This document shows, one piece after another, positions 18,478-28,313 of a DNA stretch of 64,000 nucleotides. The stretch is from an uncultured Winogradskyella sp. (GTDB lineage Bacteria > Bacteroidota > Bacteroidia > Flavobacteriales > Flavobacteriaceae): contig NZ_CANMXL010000002.1 in the NCBI RefSeq assembly GCF_947501905.1, positions 620,001-684,000 of the forward strand, in the 5' to 3' direction. The number at the start of each line of letters is the position of its first letter. Positions within the stretch are counted from its first letter, which is position 1. The notes under the pieces are model-generated. The model was not told the origin of the DNA, searched no databases, and was given only the letters and a program-made list of their open reading frames with translations. Both the position numbers and the translations under genes were made by a program.

Positions 18478-18510
18478 CGCAAATTTAATAGTATTACTAT
18501 CAATTTTGCG
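18478..18510. promoter_or_regulatory. 33-bp palindromic operator candidate of the TetR-exporter operon
   Basis: The sequence starts CGCAAA and ends TTTGCG, with ATAGTA/TACTAT around a central T; 14 of 16 arm positions pair. It begins 17 bp upstream of the tetR start codon and covers the TAAATTTG -7 element (18480-18487, minus strand). Binding here would block transcription of the whole operon. Confidence 0.65.
18480..18487 (-). promoter_or_regulatory. -7 element (TAAATTTG) of the tetR-exporter operon
   Basis: On the minus strand this reads TAAATTTG, matching TAnnTTTG, 19 bp upstream of the tetR ATG. No -33 TTG at the standard spacing is seen. It lies inside the palindrome at 18478-18510. Confidence 0.45.
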
Positions 18511-18575
18511 AATAATTAACATATATTTAGGCTAAATGACTCAGCTTGAGGTATTAATTCAGTAAAAAAGCGTTT

Positions 18576-19529
18576 TTATTTTCTTGAAATCGCAGCTTTT
18601 TCTTTTAAAGCTTGCTTAAAATCTGAACGGATAGTAAGGGCTTTGTCTATATATGACAAGGCTTTTTCTTTGTTGTTTTTGTGTTTATATATTTGAGCTA
18701 ATCTATAATAAGCCCATTCTTTAGGTACACCATCAGCAGCAGTATAGTTTTGTATATACTTAAGCAGACATTGTTCTCCTTTATTTAATTGAATGTTATA
18801 GTCTGCAGAGACTTTACCTAATTGATAATGTAACGCATTACGGTTGTGTTTTTTCTGAGAAGCCTCAATTGTTTCAATAGCTTTTTGAGGTTGGTTTTGA
18901 GATTCGTATAGATTAGCTAATTTCTCAAAACAATTAACAGAACCTCCAACAGCTACAGCTTTTTTATAATATTTTTCGGCGAGTTCTGGCTCATCGTCAT
19001 ATTCGTAAATATAGCCTTTGGCCAAATAACCATCAACCTTCGATAGTGCTTCTAGTTCATTAGCATACTTCAATGATTTCTTTTTACTTCCACCGACGAT
19101 TCCCGGTAATGACATATATAGTTCTACCAAAGCCCAGCGTGTGTCTATATGATTTGGGTCTAGCTCAGCAGCTTTTAAAAAAGCCTTTTTTACATCACCA
19201 ATAATTCCTAAAGCTCTTAACTTACTAATACTTAAAGCTTTCATCCCTAAGGCGCCGCCGTACTTGTAATGGTAGTTGGCATTTTTAGCATCTAATAGCG
19301 TTAGCTTTTTGTATTGCTCGATAGCTTCATCCCACTTTTCTTGATAACCATATGCATCTCCTAATAATTCAATTCCTTTTTTATCTGTCGAATTGTTTTG
19401 CACATAAGTCTGCATTAACGCTTCGGCCTTAGTGTATTGTTTTTTATTAAAAAAAGTCTCTACGCGCTCAAAATCACTTTGACCAAAAGTTATAAATGGG
19501 AATAATAAAAGGAGGACTACTTTTTTCAT
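18576..19529 (-). CDS. Secreted tetratricopeptide-repeat protein
   Basis: A 317-residue protein with a signal peptide (about residues 1-16, ending FITFGQ) followed by TPR-like helical repeats through most of the length: TKAEALMQTYVQNN, WDEAIEQYKKLTLLDAKNAN, AFLKAAELDPNHIDTRWALV, PELAEKYYKKAVAVGGS and KALSYIDKALTIRSDFKQAL. Probably a periplasmic scaffold protein. It is divergent from the alpha-2-macroglobulin gene; 114 bp containing the TetR palindrome separate it from tetR on the same strand, so it is probably not part of the export operon. Confidence 0.83.
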   Translation of the reverse strand: MKKVVLLLLFPFITFGQSDFERVETFFNKKQYTKAEALMQTYVQNNSTDKKGIELLGDAYGYQEKWDEAIEQYKKLTLLDAKNANYHYKYGGALGMKALSISKLRALGIIGDVKKAFLKAAELDPNHIDTRWALVELYMSLPGIVGGSKKKSLKYANELEALSKVDGYLAKGYIYEYDDEPELAEKYYKKAVAVGGSVNCFEKLANLYESQNQPQKAIETIEASQKKHNRNALHYQLGKVSADYNIQLNKGEQCLLKYIQNYTAADGVPKEWAYYRLAQIYKHKNNKEKALSYIDKALTIRSDFKQALKEKAAISRK

Positions 19530-19539
19530 ATACAGCTAA

Positions 19540-19547
19540 CAAAAATA
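19540..19547 (-). promoter_or_regulatory. -7 element (TATTTTTG) of the TPR protein gene
   Basis: Minus-strand TATTTTTG, a match to TAnnTTTG, 11 bp upstream of the TPR gene's ATG. No -33 TTG is found at the expected distance. A very short leader would result. Confidence 0.35.
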
Positions 19548-19630
19548 CAACTTGTATTATTATAAATTGACGCTATTATTTTTCTTTGCTTACAACTGTT
19601 TCCCTTTTAAAATTACTAACTTCACTCATC

Positions 19631-19683
19631 TAAGTCCTAGATTGACTTAAATTGTGTTTTTTGGAATACCTTTTGAAGGTATT
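19631..19683. repeat. Two small inverted repeats upstream of the alpha-2-macroglobulin gene
   Basis: TAAGTC-N7-GACTTA (19631-19649) and AATACCTT-TTG-AAGGTATT (19665-19683) lie in the 174-bp divergent gap between the TPR gene and the alpha-2-macroglobulin gene. The second ends 20 bp before the ATG and is followed by TTG. They could be regulator sites or leader hairpins. Confidence 0.3.
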
Positions 19684-19703
19684 TTGTTGCAAATACTAAA
19701 ATC

Positions 19704-22700
19704 ATGAAACAATACATAACCATTTTTATGCTCATATGCTTCGCCTCTTTTTCTTCTGCTCAATCCAAGTATTACGATACACAATGGGAAGCTGTGCAGA
19801 AATTAGAAAATGAAGGCTTAACTAAATCTGCTTCAGAATTAGCAGATAAAATCTATATCAGAGCTAAAGGTGATGAAAATAAAGTTCAGAGAACCAAAGC
19901 ATTGCTTTACCAAAGTAAATACATGCAAATTCTAGAAGAAGATTCGCAATTAAAAATTGTAAACAATTTTAAATCCGAAATAGCATCTAGCGACATAGTT
20001 ACCAAACGTTTATTGGAGAATATATTAGCTAATTTGTATTGGCAATATTTCCAACAAAATAGATACAAGTTTTATAACCGCTCTAAGACAGAAGAAAAAG
20101 TAAATGACGACTTTAGAACATGGGATTTAAAAACACTTTTTGCAGAAATACACACTTATTTTCAAAACTCATTACAAAATGGTTTAATGCTTCAGCAAGA
20201 GCCTTTAGAGAATTACAATGCGCTATTAATTAATACCAAAAACTCTAAAATATATAGACCTACACTCTATGATTTTTTAAGCTATAATGCCTTAGATTTT
20301 TATAAAACTCCAGAAAATACAATTACTCAACCTGCATATAAGTTCGTCATTGATGATTCAAAATATATAGCACTAAGTGATAAGTTTATTAACCTAAATA
20401 TTACATCTAAGGATTCGGTTAATCTTCAACTTAATGCGTTAAAAATTTATCAAAATCTTTTAAAATTTCATCTAAAAGATAAAGCATCAAAAGCGTTTGT
20501 GTCGGCAAATATTGAGCGCCTAAATTTTGTAAAGCAGAATGCTACTTTTACCAATAGAGATATCGAGATTATAAAAACTTATGAGGCTGAGTTAAATACT
20601 GTAAAAGACAATCCAGTTTCAGCACTATATAGTTTTGAGATTGCTAGTCATTTGGTAAATCAAGGCTCTACTTTCAATCCAAAAGCTAAAGACAATTCTG
20701 AAGATATCAGATGGAAAAACAAAGAAGCTTTAACGCTCTGCAATACTATTATTTCAGAATTCCCAGAGAGTGATGGTGCAAAAAAGTGTGAGGTATTAAA
20801 AGCACGAATTCTTCAACCAAGCCTAAATTTAAAAACAGAACGCTATATTCCAATAGACAAACCAGCACTTATTTTAGTTAATTACAAAAACCTTGAAGCA
20901 CTTAATTTTGACATACATAAAGTCAGTCTTTCAAAGATTAAAAAGTTTAATCAACTCTATAGAACAGAAGAAAGAAAACAGTTTCTATCTAAATTAAAAG
21001 TTCATAAGAGCTTTACAAGTCAGCTTAAAAATGAAAATGATTACCAAAATCACAGCATCGAAGTTGTACTACCAAATTTAGAAAACGGACTCTATATTAT
21101 TGTTGCAAAAACAAGCACTTCAGTTTTTGCGACTGCCGATATACAAGTTACTGATTTAGCAATGGTACAAACTCAGGAAAATGATAAAATCACCTATCAA
21201 GTTATTGATAGGAATAATGGAAACCCTATTGTAAATGCTAAAGCAGAATTAAGATATAGAGCTAATAGAAATTACGATAAAGAACTCAGTAAATCATTTA
21301 CGACGGACCAATACGGCAAGTTTTATTTTAATAAAAATAATAATACCTACAACTCAGCTTATGCTATTATTAAAACGGGTAATGACACAGGTGTTTTCGG
21401 CGAGTCATATATAAGTAGACTTCGCAATAGACAGGAGAATACTACGACTAACTATATGACTCATATTTTCACAGATAGAAGCATATACAGACCTGGACAA
21501 ACGGTTTATTTTAAAGGTATTTCTACTAAAACAGAGCTTAAAAACACCACTGTAGTTTCTGGTGAAAAAGTCACAGCAACGCTCCATGATGTTAATGGAC
21601 AACAATTGAGTGAACTAATACTTACCACTAATGACTATGGGTCTTTTAATGGCGAGTTTATTTTACCAAATGGCGGGCTTACTGGTGATTTTGCCATAAG
21701 AACTGTGTCAGATAAAATGGGCACTTACAGCGAGTACTTTTCTGTTGAAGAGTACAAACGTCCAAAATTTGAAACTAATTTTACACCTGTTACAGAAACT
21801 TATAAGGTTAACGATAGCGTAATCGTAAAAGGTAATGCCATTGCCTTTTCAGGTAGTAATATCACGGATGCAAAAGTAGTCTATCGCGTAAAGCGACAAG
21901 TCCGTTTGCCACGTTGGTATTATTGGAGTCGTCCTAGTTACAATTCTGAAGCACAAGAAATCACTTTTGGAGAAACTAAAACGAACAATAAAGGTGAATT
22001 TGAAGTGACCTTTAAAGCTCTTCCTGACGAAAGTGTATCTAAAGACAATTTACCTGTTTTTAATTACGAAATCACGGCAGATGTTACTGATATTAATGGC
22101 GAAACCCGAAGCACCTCAACAACAGTTAGAGTAGGCTATCATGCACTCACAGCAAATATACAAGCACCTCAACGTATTGATAAATCTAAAAAAGAAACAG
22201 AGTTAACTATTAACACGTCTAATCTTAATGGCGAATTTGTTCCTGCAAAAGGACGTATAAAAATCTACAAGCTCAACGCTCCAAATGCTGTTTTACGTTC
22301 TCGTCCTTGGCAAGCTGGAGATTATAAGATGTTGACGGAAGAGGCCTTTAAAAAACAATTCCCGCATTGGTCCTATGATAACGAAAATCGTATAGAAAAT
22401 TGGAGCAAAAGCAAAGTGATTTTTGAAACCCAATTTGATACTGAAAAATCAAAATCAGTACTCTTAAAACGAATAAAAAAATGGACTTCTGGTGCATATC
22501 TCATTACTCTAGAAACCAAAGACAAGTTTGGGCAAGATGTAAAAGATAAAACCTACACCATGCTTTATAGTGATGCTGACAAAACATTGGTAGACCATAA
22601 ATTATTTGATATTAGCTTAGATAAAACCGAATATCAAACCAATGATACGGCAATACTAAATTTTGGAAGCTCAGCTAAAGACCTAACAGTAACGATTGAA

Positions 22701-25700
22701 ATAGAAAAGGATAAAAAAATTACTAAAACGCAACTTTATAAGCTTAGCAACTCTAAGCAAAGCATAAAACTACCTATTGGCAAAGATGACCTTGGTGGGT
22801 TTGTAGTGCATTACAGTTTTTCAGCATTTAATTATTATGTATCTAGCTCAGTAAAAATTAATGTGCCTTATCCAAAAACCGATTTACAAATCGAGACCAG
22901 TACATTTAGAGATAAGCTACAACCAGGACAAGATGAAACATGGCAGTTTAAAATCAAAGGACCAAAAGGCGATAAAGTTGCAGCTGAAGTTCTGGCAAGT
23001 ATGTATGATGCTTCTTTAGACGAATTTAAACCACATAACTGGGATTTTAGCCCAATATCTAAACCTTCATATTATACAAATGCCTATAAGAATAGTAATC
23101 TAAGTTTTGGCACTTCTACATTTAGAAGAAATAATAGCTTTAAAAGCATCCCAAGTTATTCGTATCAAGGCTTTGATAGATTGAATTGGTTTGGGTTTCG
23201 TTTTGGAAATAATAGAATGCAATTTAGGCGAAAAGCCATGGCATTAGAAAATAGCGCATCAGAGAAGAAACTTCAAGCTGTAATGGTAGATGAAATGGAA
23301 GTGATGAGCATCGCTGATGCATCTGATACTGCAGATAAGGAGTTTGATGATTTCAATTATTATAGAGGTAGTGTTTATAACAAAGATTCGAAAAAAGCAA
23401 TTGTCTTTAACAGCAGAGAAGAAACTGATGGATTAAATATTATATCTGAAATAACAAATAAAAATATTGATTCGAAAAAAATCCAAATCCGCAAAAACCT
23501 TCAGGAAACCGCATTTTTCTTTCCGCAATTACAAACGGATAAAGACGGTAATGTAAGTTTTAATTTTAAAGCACCTGAAGCGTTGACCAAATGGAAATTA
23601 CAATTACTAGCTCATACCAAAACTTTAGAAAGTTCAGTAGCACAATTTGAAACTGTGACTCAAAAAGAATTGATGGTGCTACCAAATGTGCCTCGTTTTT
23701 TACGTCAAGGTGATGCTATTACCATAAGTACAAAAATTGCAAATCTTACAGACAAAGCATTATCTGGGCAAGCACAATTAATCTTAGAAGATGTTATTAC
23801 AGGTAAAGACATTTCAGAACAACTTATTGGGTCGAATGCAGTCGAAAATTTTTCTGTAGACGCTAAAGGCAATACGCAAGCGAGTTGGACATTAAAAATT
23901 CCAGACAACATCCAAGCTGTGCAATACAAAATCATTGCAAAATCTGAAGATTTTAGTGATGGCGAGCAAAACGTTTTGCCTGTTTTAACAAACAGAATGC
24001 TGGTTACAGAAACCTTACCAATGTGGGTGCGCTCTAATCAGACCAAAACATTTACTTTAGATAAGCTAGCATCAACAACATCGTCAACACTTAAACATCA
24101 TAAGCTAAGTTTGGAAATCACGTCTAATCCAGCATGGTATGCTGTGCAAGCGTTACCTTATCTAATGGAATATCCATATGATTGTAATGAGCAGACCTTT
24201 AGCCGTTATTACGCCAATGCTTTGGCGCAACATATTACCAAGTCTAATCCAAAGATTGAAGCTGTTTTTAACCAATGGGCGTCTCAAGACGCACTTATCT
24301 CAAGCCTAGAAAAGAACAACGACTTAAAATCTCTTTTAATAGAAGAAACACCTTGGTTACGTGATGCCCAATCCGAAACGGAACAGAAAAAACGTATTGC
24401 TTTATTATTCGATTTAAACAAAATGAATAATGAGTTGCAATCTTCAATACGCAAACTAAAAACCAATCAACATAACTCTGGTGCTTGGCCTTGGTTTAAT
24501 GGCGGAAGAGATAACAGATATATTACACAGCATATCATTTCAGGTTTTGGTCACTTGAAACAACTTGGAGTCAATTCGACAGAGCAAAGCGACGAGAAAT
24601 CTCAAATGATTGAAAAAGCCATTCAATATTTAGACAAAGAATTTGTAAAAGAATACAAGAACCTTAAAAAGTACAACTCTAAAGTAGACTTAGACAAAGA
24701 CCATTTGTCCTACACACAAATGCACTATTTATATGTTCGTAGCTTTTATCCAGAAATTAAAACTTCAAATGAGGTCAATAAAATCATGGATTACTACAAA
24801 GGTCAAATCCAAAAGTATTGGTTGAGTCGTTCTCTATACGCCAAAGGTTTAATGGCGTTAATTATGCATAGAAATAATGATAGTAAAACTGCTGGCAAAA
24901 TCATGAAATCTCTAAAAGAGAATAGTATTACTTCGGACGAATTAGGCATGTACTGGAAAGCCAATATGGCTTCTTGGTATTGGCACCAAGCACCAATCGA
25001 AACACAAGCGCTATTGATTGAAGCCTTTTCAGAAATTGAAAATGATACCGAAACGATTGACAACCTTAAGATTTGGTTACTTAAAAATAAGCAAACCAAT
25101 AAATGGGAAACAACTAAAGCAACAGCCGAAGCAGTTTATGCATTATTACTTCAAGGTAGTGAATGGCTAGATGCTACAGAAGCTGTTGATGTTACTGTTG
25201 GTGACGAAGCTATTTCACCTTCAAAATTAGAAAACGTAAAAGTTGAAGCTGGTACAGGTTATTACAAAACCTCATGGAATGGTAATGAGATACAGCCTGA
25301 ACAAGCAAAAGTCACCCTATCTAAAAAAGGAGAAGGTATCGCTTGGGGCGCCATGTACTGGCAATATTTTGAAGATTTAGATAAAATTACTTCAGCAGAA
25401 ACACCTTTAAAACTAGAGAAAAAACTATTCTTAAAAACAAATACAGATCGTGGTGAGGAAATTTCTGAAATCACAGAAGACACCAAACTCAATGTTGGTG
25501 ATTTGGTTAAAGTCCGAATAGAATTACGTAGCGACCGCGATATGGAATTCTTACATCTTAAAGATATGCGTGCTGCTGGTTTTGAGCCTATCAACGTGTT
25601 ATCACAATACAAGTGGCAAGATGGTTTAGGTTACTATGAGAGCACAAAAGATGCTGCAACTAACTTCTTTATAGACTTTTTGCCAAAAGGTGCTTATGTT

Positions 25701-25823
25701 TTTGAATATGATTTGCGCGTCAATAATGCTGGTGACATGAGTAATGGCATTACAACAATACAGTCCATGTATGCACCAGAATTCAGCAGTCATAGTGAGG
25801 GAATTAGAGTTACTGTAGAATAG
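19704..25823 (+). CDS. Bacterial alpha-2-macroglobulin family protein
   Basis: A 2039-residue secreted protein with a type I signal peptide (residues 1-19, ending SSAQ). No lipobox is present, unlike enterobacterial YfaS. Features in order: a helical N-terminal region (about 20-350), a carboxypeptidase-regulatory-like fold (about 500-560, NGNPIVNAKAEL), an MG2 domain with THIFTDRSIYRPGQTVYFKG (about 590), further macroglobulin domains, the A2M core (LPNVPRFLRQGD near 1330), and a thioester-type motif C-N-E-Q (residues 1494-1497) in YPYDCNEQTFSRYY. An alpha/alpha toroid follows. Such proteins are thought to trap attacking proteases in the envelope. No pbpC gene is adjacent. Confidence 0.9.
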   Translation: MKQYITIFMLICFASFSSAQSKYYDTQWEAVQKLENEGLTKSASELADKIYIRAKGDENKVQRTKALLYQSKYMQILEEDSQLKIVNNFKSEIASSDIVTKRLLENILANLYWQYFQQNRYKFYNRSKTEEKVNDDFRTWDLKTLFAEIHTYFQNSLQNGLMLQQEPLENYNALLINTKNSKIYRPTLYDFLSYNALDFYKTPENTITQPAYKFVIDDSKYIALSDKFINLNITSKDSVNLQLNALKIYQNLLKFHLKDKASKAFVSANIERLNFVKQNATFTNRDIEIIKTYEAELNTVKDNPVSALYSFEIASHLVNQGSTFNPKAKDNSEDIRWKNKEALTLCNTIISEFPESDGAKKCEVLKARILQPSLNLKTERYIPIDKPALILVNYKNLEALNFDIHKVSLSKIKKFNQLYRTEERKQFLSKLKVHKSFTSQLKNENDYQNHSIEVVLPNLENGLYIIVAKTSTSVFATADIQVTDLAMVQTQENDKITYQVIDRNNGNPIVNAKAELRYRANRNYDKELSKSFTTDQYGKFYFNKNNNTYNSAYAIIKTGNDTGVFGESYISRLRNRQENTTTNYMTHIFTDRSIYRPGQTVYFKGISTKTELKNTTVVSGEKVTATLHDVNGQQLSELILTTNDYGSFNGEFILPNGGLTGDFAIRTVSDKMGTYSEYFSVEEYKRPKFETNFTPVTETYKVNDSVIVKGNAIAFSGSNITDAKVVYRVKRQVRLPRWYYWSRPSYNSEAQEITFGETKTNNKGEFEVTFKALPDESVSKDNLPVFNYEITADVTDINGETRSTSTTVRVGYHALTANIQAPQRIDKSKKETELTINTSNLNGEFVPAKGRIKIYKLNAPNAVLRSRPWQAGDYKMLTEEAFKKQFPHWSYDNENRIENWSKSKVIFETQFDTEKSKSVLLKRIKKWTSGAYLITLETKDKFGQDVKDKTYTMLYSDADKTLVDHKLFDISLDKTEYQTNDTAILNFGSSAKDLTVTIEIEKDKKITKTQLYKLSNSKQSIKLPIGKDDLGGFVVHYSFSAFNYYVSSSVKINVPYPKTDLQIETSTFRDKLQPGQDETWQFKIKGPKGDKVAAEVLASMYDASLDEFKPHNWDFSPISKPSYYTNAYKNSNLSFGTSTFRRNNSFKSIPSYSYQGFDRLNWFGFRFGNNRMQFRRKAMALENSASEKKLQAVMVDEMEVMSIADASDTADKEFDDFNYYRGSVYNKDSKKAIVFNSREETDGLNIISEITNKNIDSKKIQIRKNLQETAFFFPQLQTDKDGNVSFNFKAPEALTKWKLQLLAHTKTLESSVAQFETVTQKELMVLPNVPRFLRQGDAITISTKIANLTDKALSGQAQLILEDVITGKDISEQLIGSNAVENFSVDAKGNTQASWTLKIPDNIQAVQYKIIAKSEDFSDGEQNVLPVLTNRMLVTETLPMWVRSNQTKTFTLDKLASTTSSTLKHHKLSLEITSNPAWYAVQALPYLMEYPYDCNEQTFSRYYANALAQHITKSNPKIEAVFNQWASQDALISSLEKNNDLKSLLIEETPWLRDAQSETEQKKRIALLFDLNKMNNELQSSIRKLKTNQHNSGAWPWFNGGRDNRYITQHIISGFGHLKQLGVNSTEQSDEKSQMIEKAIQYLDKEFVKEYKNLKKYNSKVDLDKDHLSYTQMHYLYVRSFYPEIKTSNEVNKIMDYYKGQIQKYWLSRSLYAKGLMALIMHRNNDSKTAGKIMKSLKENSITSDELGMYWKANMASWYWHQAPIETQALLIEAFSEIENDTETIDNLKIWLLKNKQTNKWETTKATAEAVYALLLQGSEWLDATEAVDVTVGDEAISPSKLENVKVEAGTGYYKTSWNGNEIQPEQAKVTLSKKGEGIAWGAMYWQYFEDLDKITSAETPLKLEKKLFLKTNTDRGEEISEITEDTKLNVGDLVKVRIELRSDRDMEFLHLKDMRAAGFEPINVLSQYKWQDGLGYYESTKDAATNFFIDFLPKGAYVFEYDLRVNNAGDMSNGITTIQSMYAPEFSSHSEGIRVTVE

Positions 25824-25919
25824 CATTTGTTAGTTTATCGCCGTGAAATCGACAAAACTCAAGTGAGGTCAAAAAATATAATTTGTATCTTACTTATCTA
25901 ACTAATAAAATTTACAATT

Positions 25920-26294
25920 ATGAATTCAAAAGTTTTTATGGTTCTACGAATCTTACTAGGTGTTTTTATCCTAGTTTTTGGTGTGAATAAATTTGCTGGA
26001 TTTTTACCTCCACCAGAAGGTATGTCTGCAGATGCAGGTGCCTATTTTGGGGCATTAACTAATGCAAAAGTAATGGACCTTGTAGGTGTTGTTGAAATCA
26101 TTGCCGGACTTGCATTAATTCTGAATAAGTTTGGAGCATTATTAGCACTAATACTTATGAGCATTTCTGTAAACGCAGCATTATTCCACGCTACTTTAGA
26201 TCCAGGAAATATAGCTCCAGCTTTAGCACTATTAGTCTTAAATATTGCTGTACTATACGGTTATAAAGACAAATACAAAGCTTTGCTAAGCTAA
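25920..26294 (+). CDS. DoxX-family small membrane protein
   Basis: A 124-residue protein with four membrane segments, of the DoxX/DoxD-like superfamily. Characteristic parts are RILLGVFILVFGVNKFAGFL, VGVVEIIAGLALILNKFGA, and the C-terminal APALALLVLNIAVLYGYKDK. Family members are linked to quinone-related or oxidative-stress functions, but this one has no diagnostic partner. It is 96 bp downstream of the alpha-2-macroglobulin gene and ends before a strong hairpin terminator shared with the convergent next gene. Confidence 0.82.
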   Translation: MNSKVFMVLRILLGVFILVFGVNKFAGFLPPPEGMSADAGAYFGALTNAKVMDLVGVVEIIAGLALILNKFGALLALILMSISVNAALFHATLDPGNIAPALALLVLNIAVLYGYKDKYKALLS

Positions 26295-26311
26295 TACATA
26301 ACTAAAAGAAT

Positions 26312-26341
26312 AAAAAAGAGGCTTATAAAAGCCTCTTTTTT
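26312..26341. terminator. Bidirectional rho-independent terminator
   Basis: A perfect 12-bp stem AAAAAAGAGGCT / AGCCTCTTTTTT around a 6-base loop, with T tracts on both strands. It lies between the stops of two convergent DoxX-type genes (26294 and 26358) and should terminate both. Confidence 0.9.
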
Positions 26342-26357
26342 ATTTAAATTTTTACAC

Positions 26358-27638
26358 CTACATATTAAAAGGATATTCACTTATCCAAGTGAACTCTTTT
26401 CTTGATAATGTAAAACTATTTTTATTCATTTTTTTAGTATAGACATTAATAGTATCTTTTTCTGATATATAATCAAAATTTACAGTGGCACTATCAACTT
26501 CTTTAAAATTCATATAAAAAGTCTCTTTATCCCTACTCCAACTTGTTAACTTAAATCTATCCTTTAAACTGTCTTTTTCTATTCCGTAATACGTTGTTTT
26601 TGGGCTGCTGTATCTTTGTATCCTTAAAGAACCTTGCCATTGCACACCAATGTGTTTCCATAAACGATTATCTCTATAGTCATTTAAAGTATCTCCATTT
26701 ACTGTAATATTGGTAATCTCGTATGCTCCATATAATAATGGCTTTTCTGCTTTAGCACCATATAATTTTTCATTCTCTAAAACATTTACAAAACCATAAA
26801 TGAGTGCATAACCAATTATTAACGCCTTAAAACTTTTTATAGCTATTGTAATACCCTTATTAAAAACTGGTCTTTCTATTACCGAAAGCTTAGTTTTAAT
26901 ATTTGTAAAGAAAAATAAGCACAGTTTTTTTATATCTCTAGATAATAAAAACAATGTCATTATAACCAAATGTGTAGACACCATTTTAACGGGAACATCG
27001 TAAAAGTAATTAACAGCCATTACGTTAAGTGTTGTCATTAAAGTAATAACTAATCCAAAAGTTAATGTCCTTCTAAACAAAAGTAAGACCGCTAATAGTT
27101 CTGCTATGCCCATAAATATGTTGTAACCTTTAGAAAAACCTAAGAATGTCCATGCTAATCCCATTGGCGAAGTATTGCCAATTTCACTCAACATTCTATA
27201 TGGACCTGGATAAGGGAACTGTAATTGAATCACTTTACTTAAACCATAAGCTATAAGCATCAGAGCAATATAATAGCGTACTGCTACAGTTAACCAATAA
27301 TAAAGTTTTTTGTAGTCAAAACGTTTTCTATCTATCAATGACCATATAATAGCACCAATTACAGCAGCTAAAAATATGGTTAGTAATGTAACGTAGTCAA
27401 AAAGTGTATCACCACTACCTGTATTTTCCCTGAAAGTTATTTCAGTTATGCCATAAACATTTTCTCCTAACCATGGAACCAATTTCTTCATCCATTGCAA
27501 TGGATATGAAAATATTGTATACCAAAAAGGGTAAGCACTATTGTTTTGAAAAGCAATGAATAATAAAAAGTAAATAAAGATGAATCGAAAGCCTATTTTA
27601 TCTAAAATTGACCATGATTTTGTTTTGACTGATGACAT
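26358..27638 (-). CDS. DoxX-like polytopic membrane protein with C-terminal soluble domain
   Basis: A 426-residue protein. About seven to eight hydrophobic segments occupy residues 15-290, with a DoxX-like core (RYYIALMLIAYGLSKVIQLQ, then FMGIAELLAVLLLFRRTLTFG). The last about 120 residues form a soluble domain with beta-like strands (GAYEITNITVNGDTLND, LRIQRYSSPKTTYYGIE), possibly periplasmic. This resembles flavobacterial DoxX family proteins with an extra lipocalin-like tail. It is 32 bp downstream of the secreted DinB gene on the same strand and shares a terminator with the small DoxX gene. Confidence 0.75.
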   Translation of the reverse strand: MSSVKTKSWSILDKIGFRFIFIYFLLFIAFQNNSAYPFWYTIFSYPLQWMKKLVPWLGENVYGITEITFRENTGSGDTLFDYVTLLTIFLAAVIGAIIWSLIDRKRFDYKKLYYWLTVAVRYYIALMLIAYGLSKVIQLQFPYPGPYRMLSEIGNTSPMGLAWTFLGFSKGYNIFMGIAELLAVLLLFRRTLTFGLVITLMTTLNVMAVNYFYDVPVKMVSTHLVIMTLFLLSRDIKKLCLFFFTNIKTKLSVIERPVFNKGITIAIKSFKALIIGYALIYGFVNVLENEKLYGAKAEKPLLYGAYEITNITVNGDTLNDYRDNRLWKHIGVQWQGSLRIQRYSSPKTTYYGIEKDSLKDRFKLTSWSRDKETFYMNFKEVDSATVNFDYISEKDTINVYTKKMNKNSFTLSRKEFTWISEYPFNM

Positions 27639-27670
27639 ATTGTGTATAAATTATTACAATAAATATAACA

Positions 27671-28225
27671 CTATTTAATACGTTTAGAAATCATTGCCAA
27701 TTGCCCCATATGATTCGCCTGATGTTCCATAACATGAAACCACGCCCAGTGGTTAGTCATACCTCCATTTTTCTTTGCAAACCAATCATCATCTTTTTCT
27801 TTTAAAAGTTCTTTTGTTTTTGCTCTAACTTCATCGTATATGTCTAGATAATACGATATAGGCTTTCCAACAAACTCTTTACGAGCTTTATCGCCAAGAC
27901 TTAAAGCGGTTCCCCATTTTGCTTCTTCATCTTTATTAAACTGTCTGCCTTCAAAAGTATAAACCTGATAATATTTCTCTGTTGCGGCCAAATGGTAAAT
28001 CATAGCACCTGGTGTATTGGCATTTTCATCTAAAAGAAAGTCAGTGGCATCTTGGTCTAGATTTTTAACAATACGCTCTACTCTAGCCTTTAGACCATCT
28101 AACATGGAAACCATGTTCCCTATATCATTTGAATAGCCTTTTGGTGGTTTTACATCATATTGTGCGTTAGAAATTGTAAAAAGACAAACGAAAAGAATAC
28201 TGAAAATAAATTTAGAATATTTCAT
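27671..28225 (-). CDS. Secreted DinB-family protein
   Basis: A 184-residue protein from the ATG at 28225. The open frame extends to 28264, but only the internal Met gives a proper signal peptide (MKYSKFIFSILFVCLFTISNAQ trimmed at NAQ). The mature part is a four-helix DinB-like bundle with candidate metal-binding His residues in MIYHLAATEKYY and near the C-terminus in HVMEHQANHMGQL. Export is unusual for DinB proteins, most of which are cytosolic; thiol transferases are the best-studied relatives. Metal and reaction are unknown. The 26358 membrane protein follows closely. Confidence 0.8.
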   Translation of the reverse strand: MKYSKFIFSILFVCLFTISNAQYDVKPPKGYSNDIGNMVSMLDGLKARVERIVKNLDQDATDFLLDENANTPGAMIYHLAATEKYYQVYTFEGRQFNKDEEAKWGTALSLGDKARKEFVGKPISYYLDIYDEVRAKTKELLKEKDDDWFAKKNGGMTNHWAWFHVMEHQANHMGQLAMISKRIK

Positions 28226-28313
28226 TAATTGAGAGTTTAGTTTATATAAATGTAAATCGAACATCTCAATTTTTGAGAGGACTTAACAACAACTTAACGA
28301 AACATAAAATACA

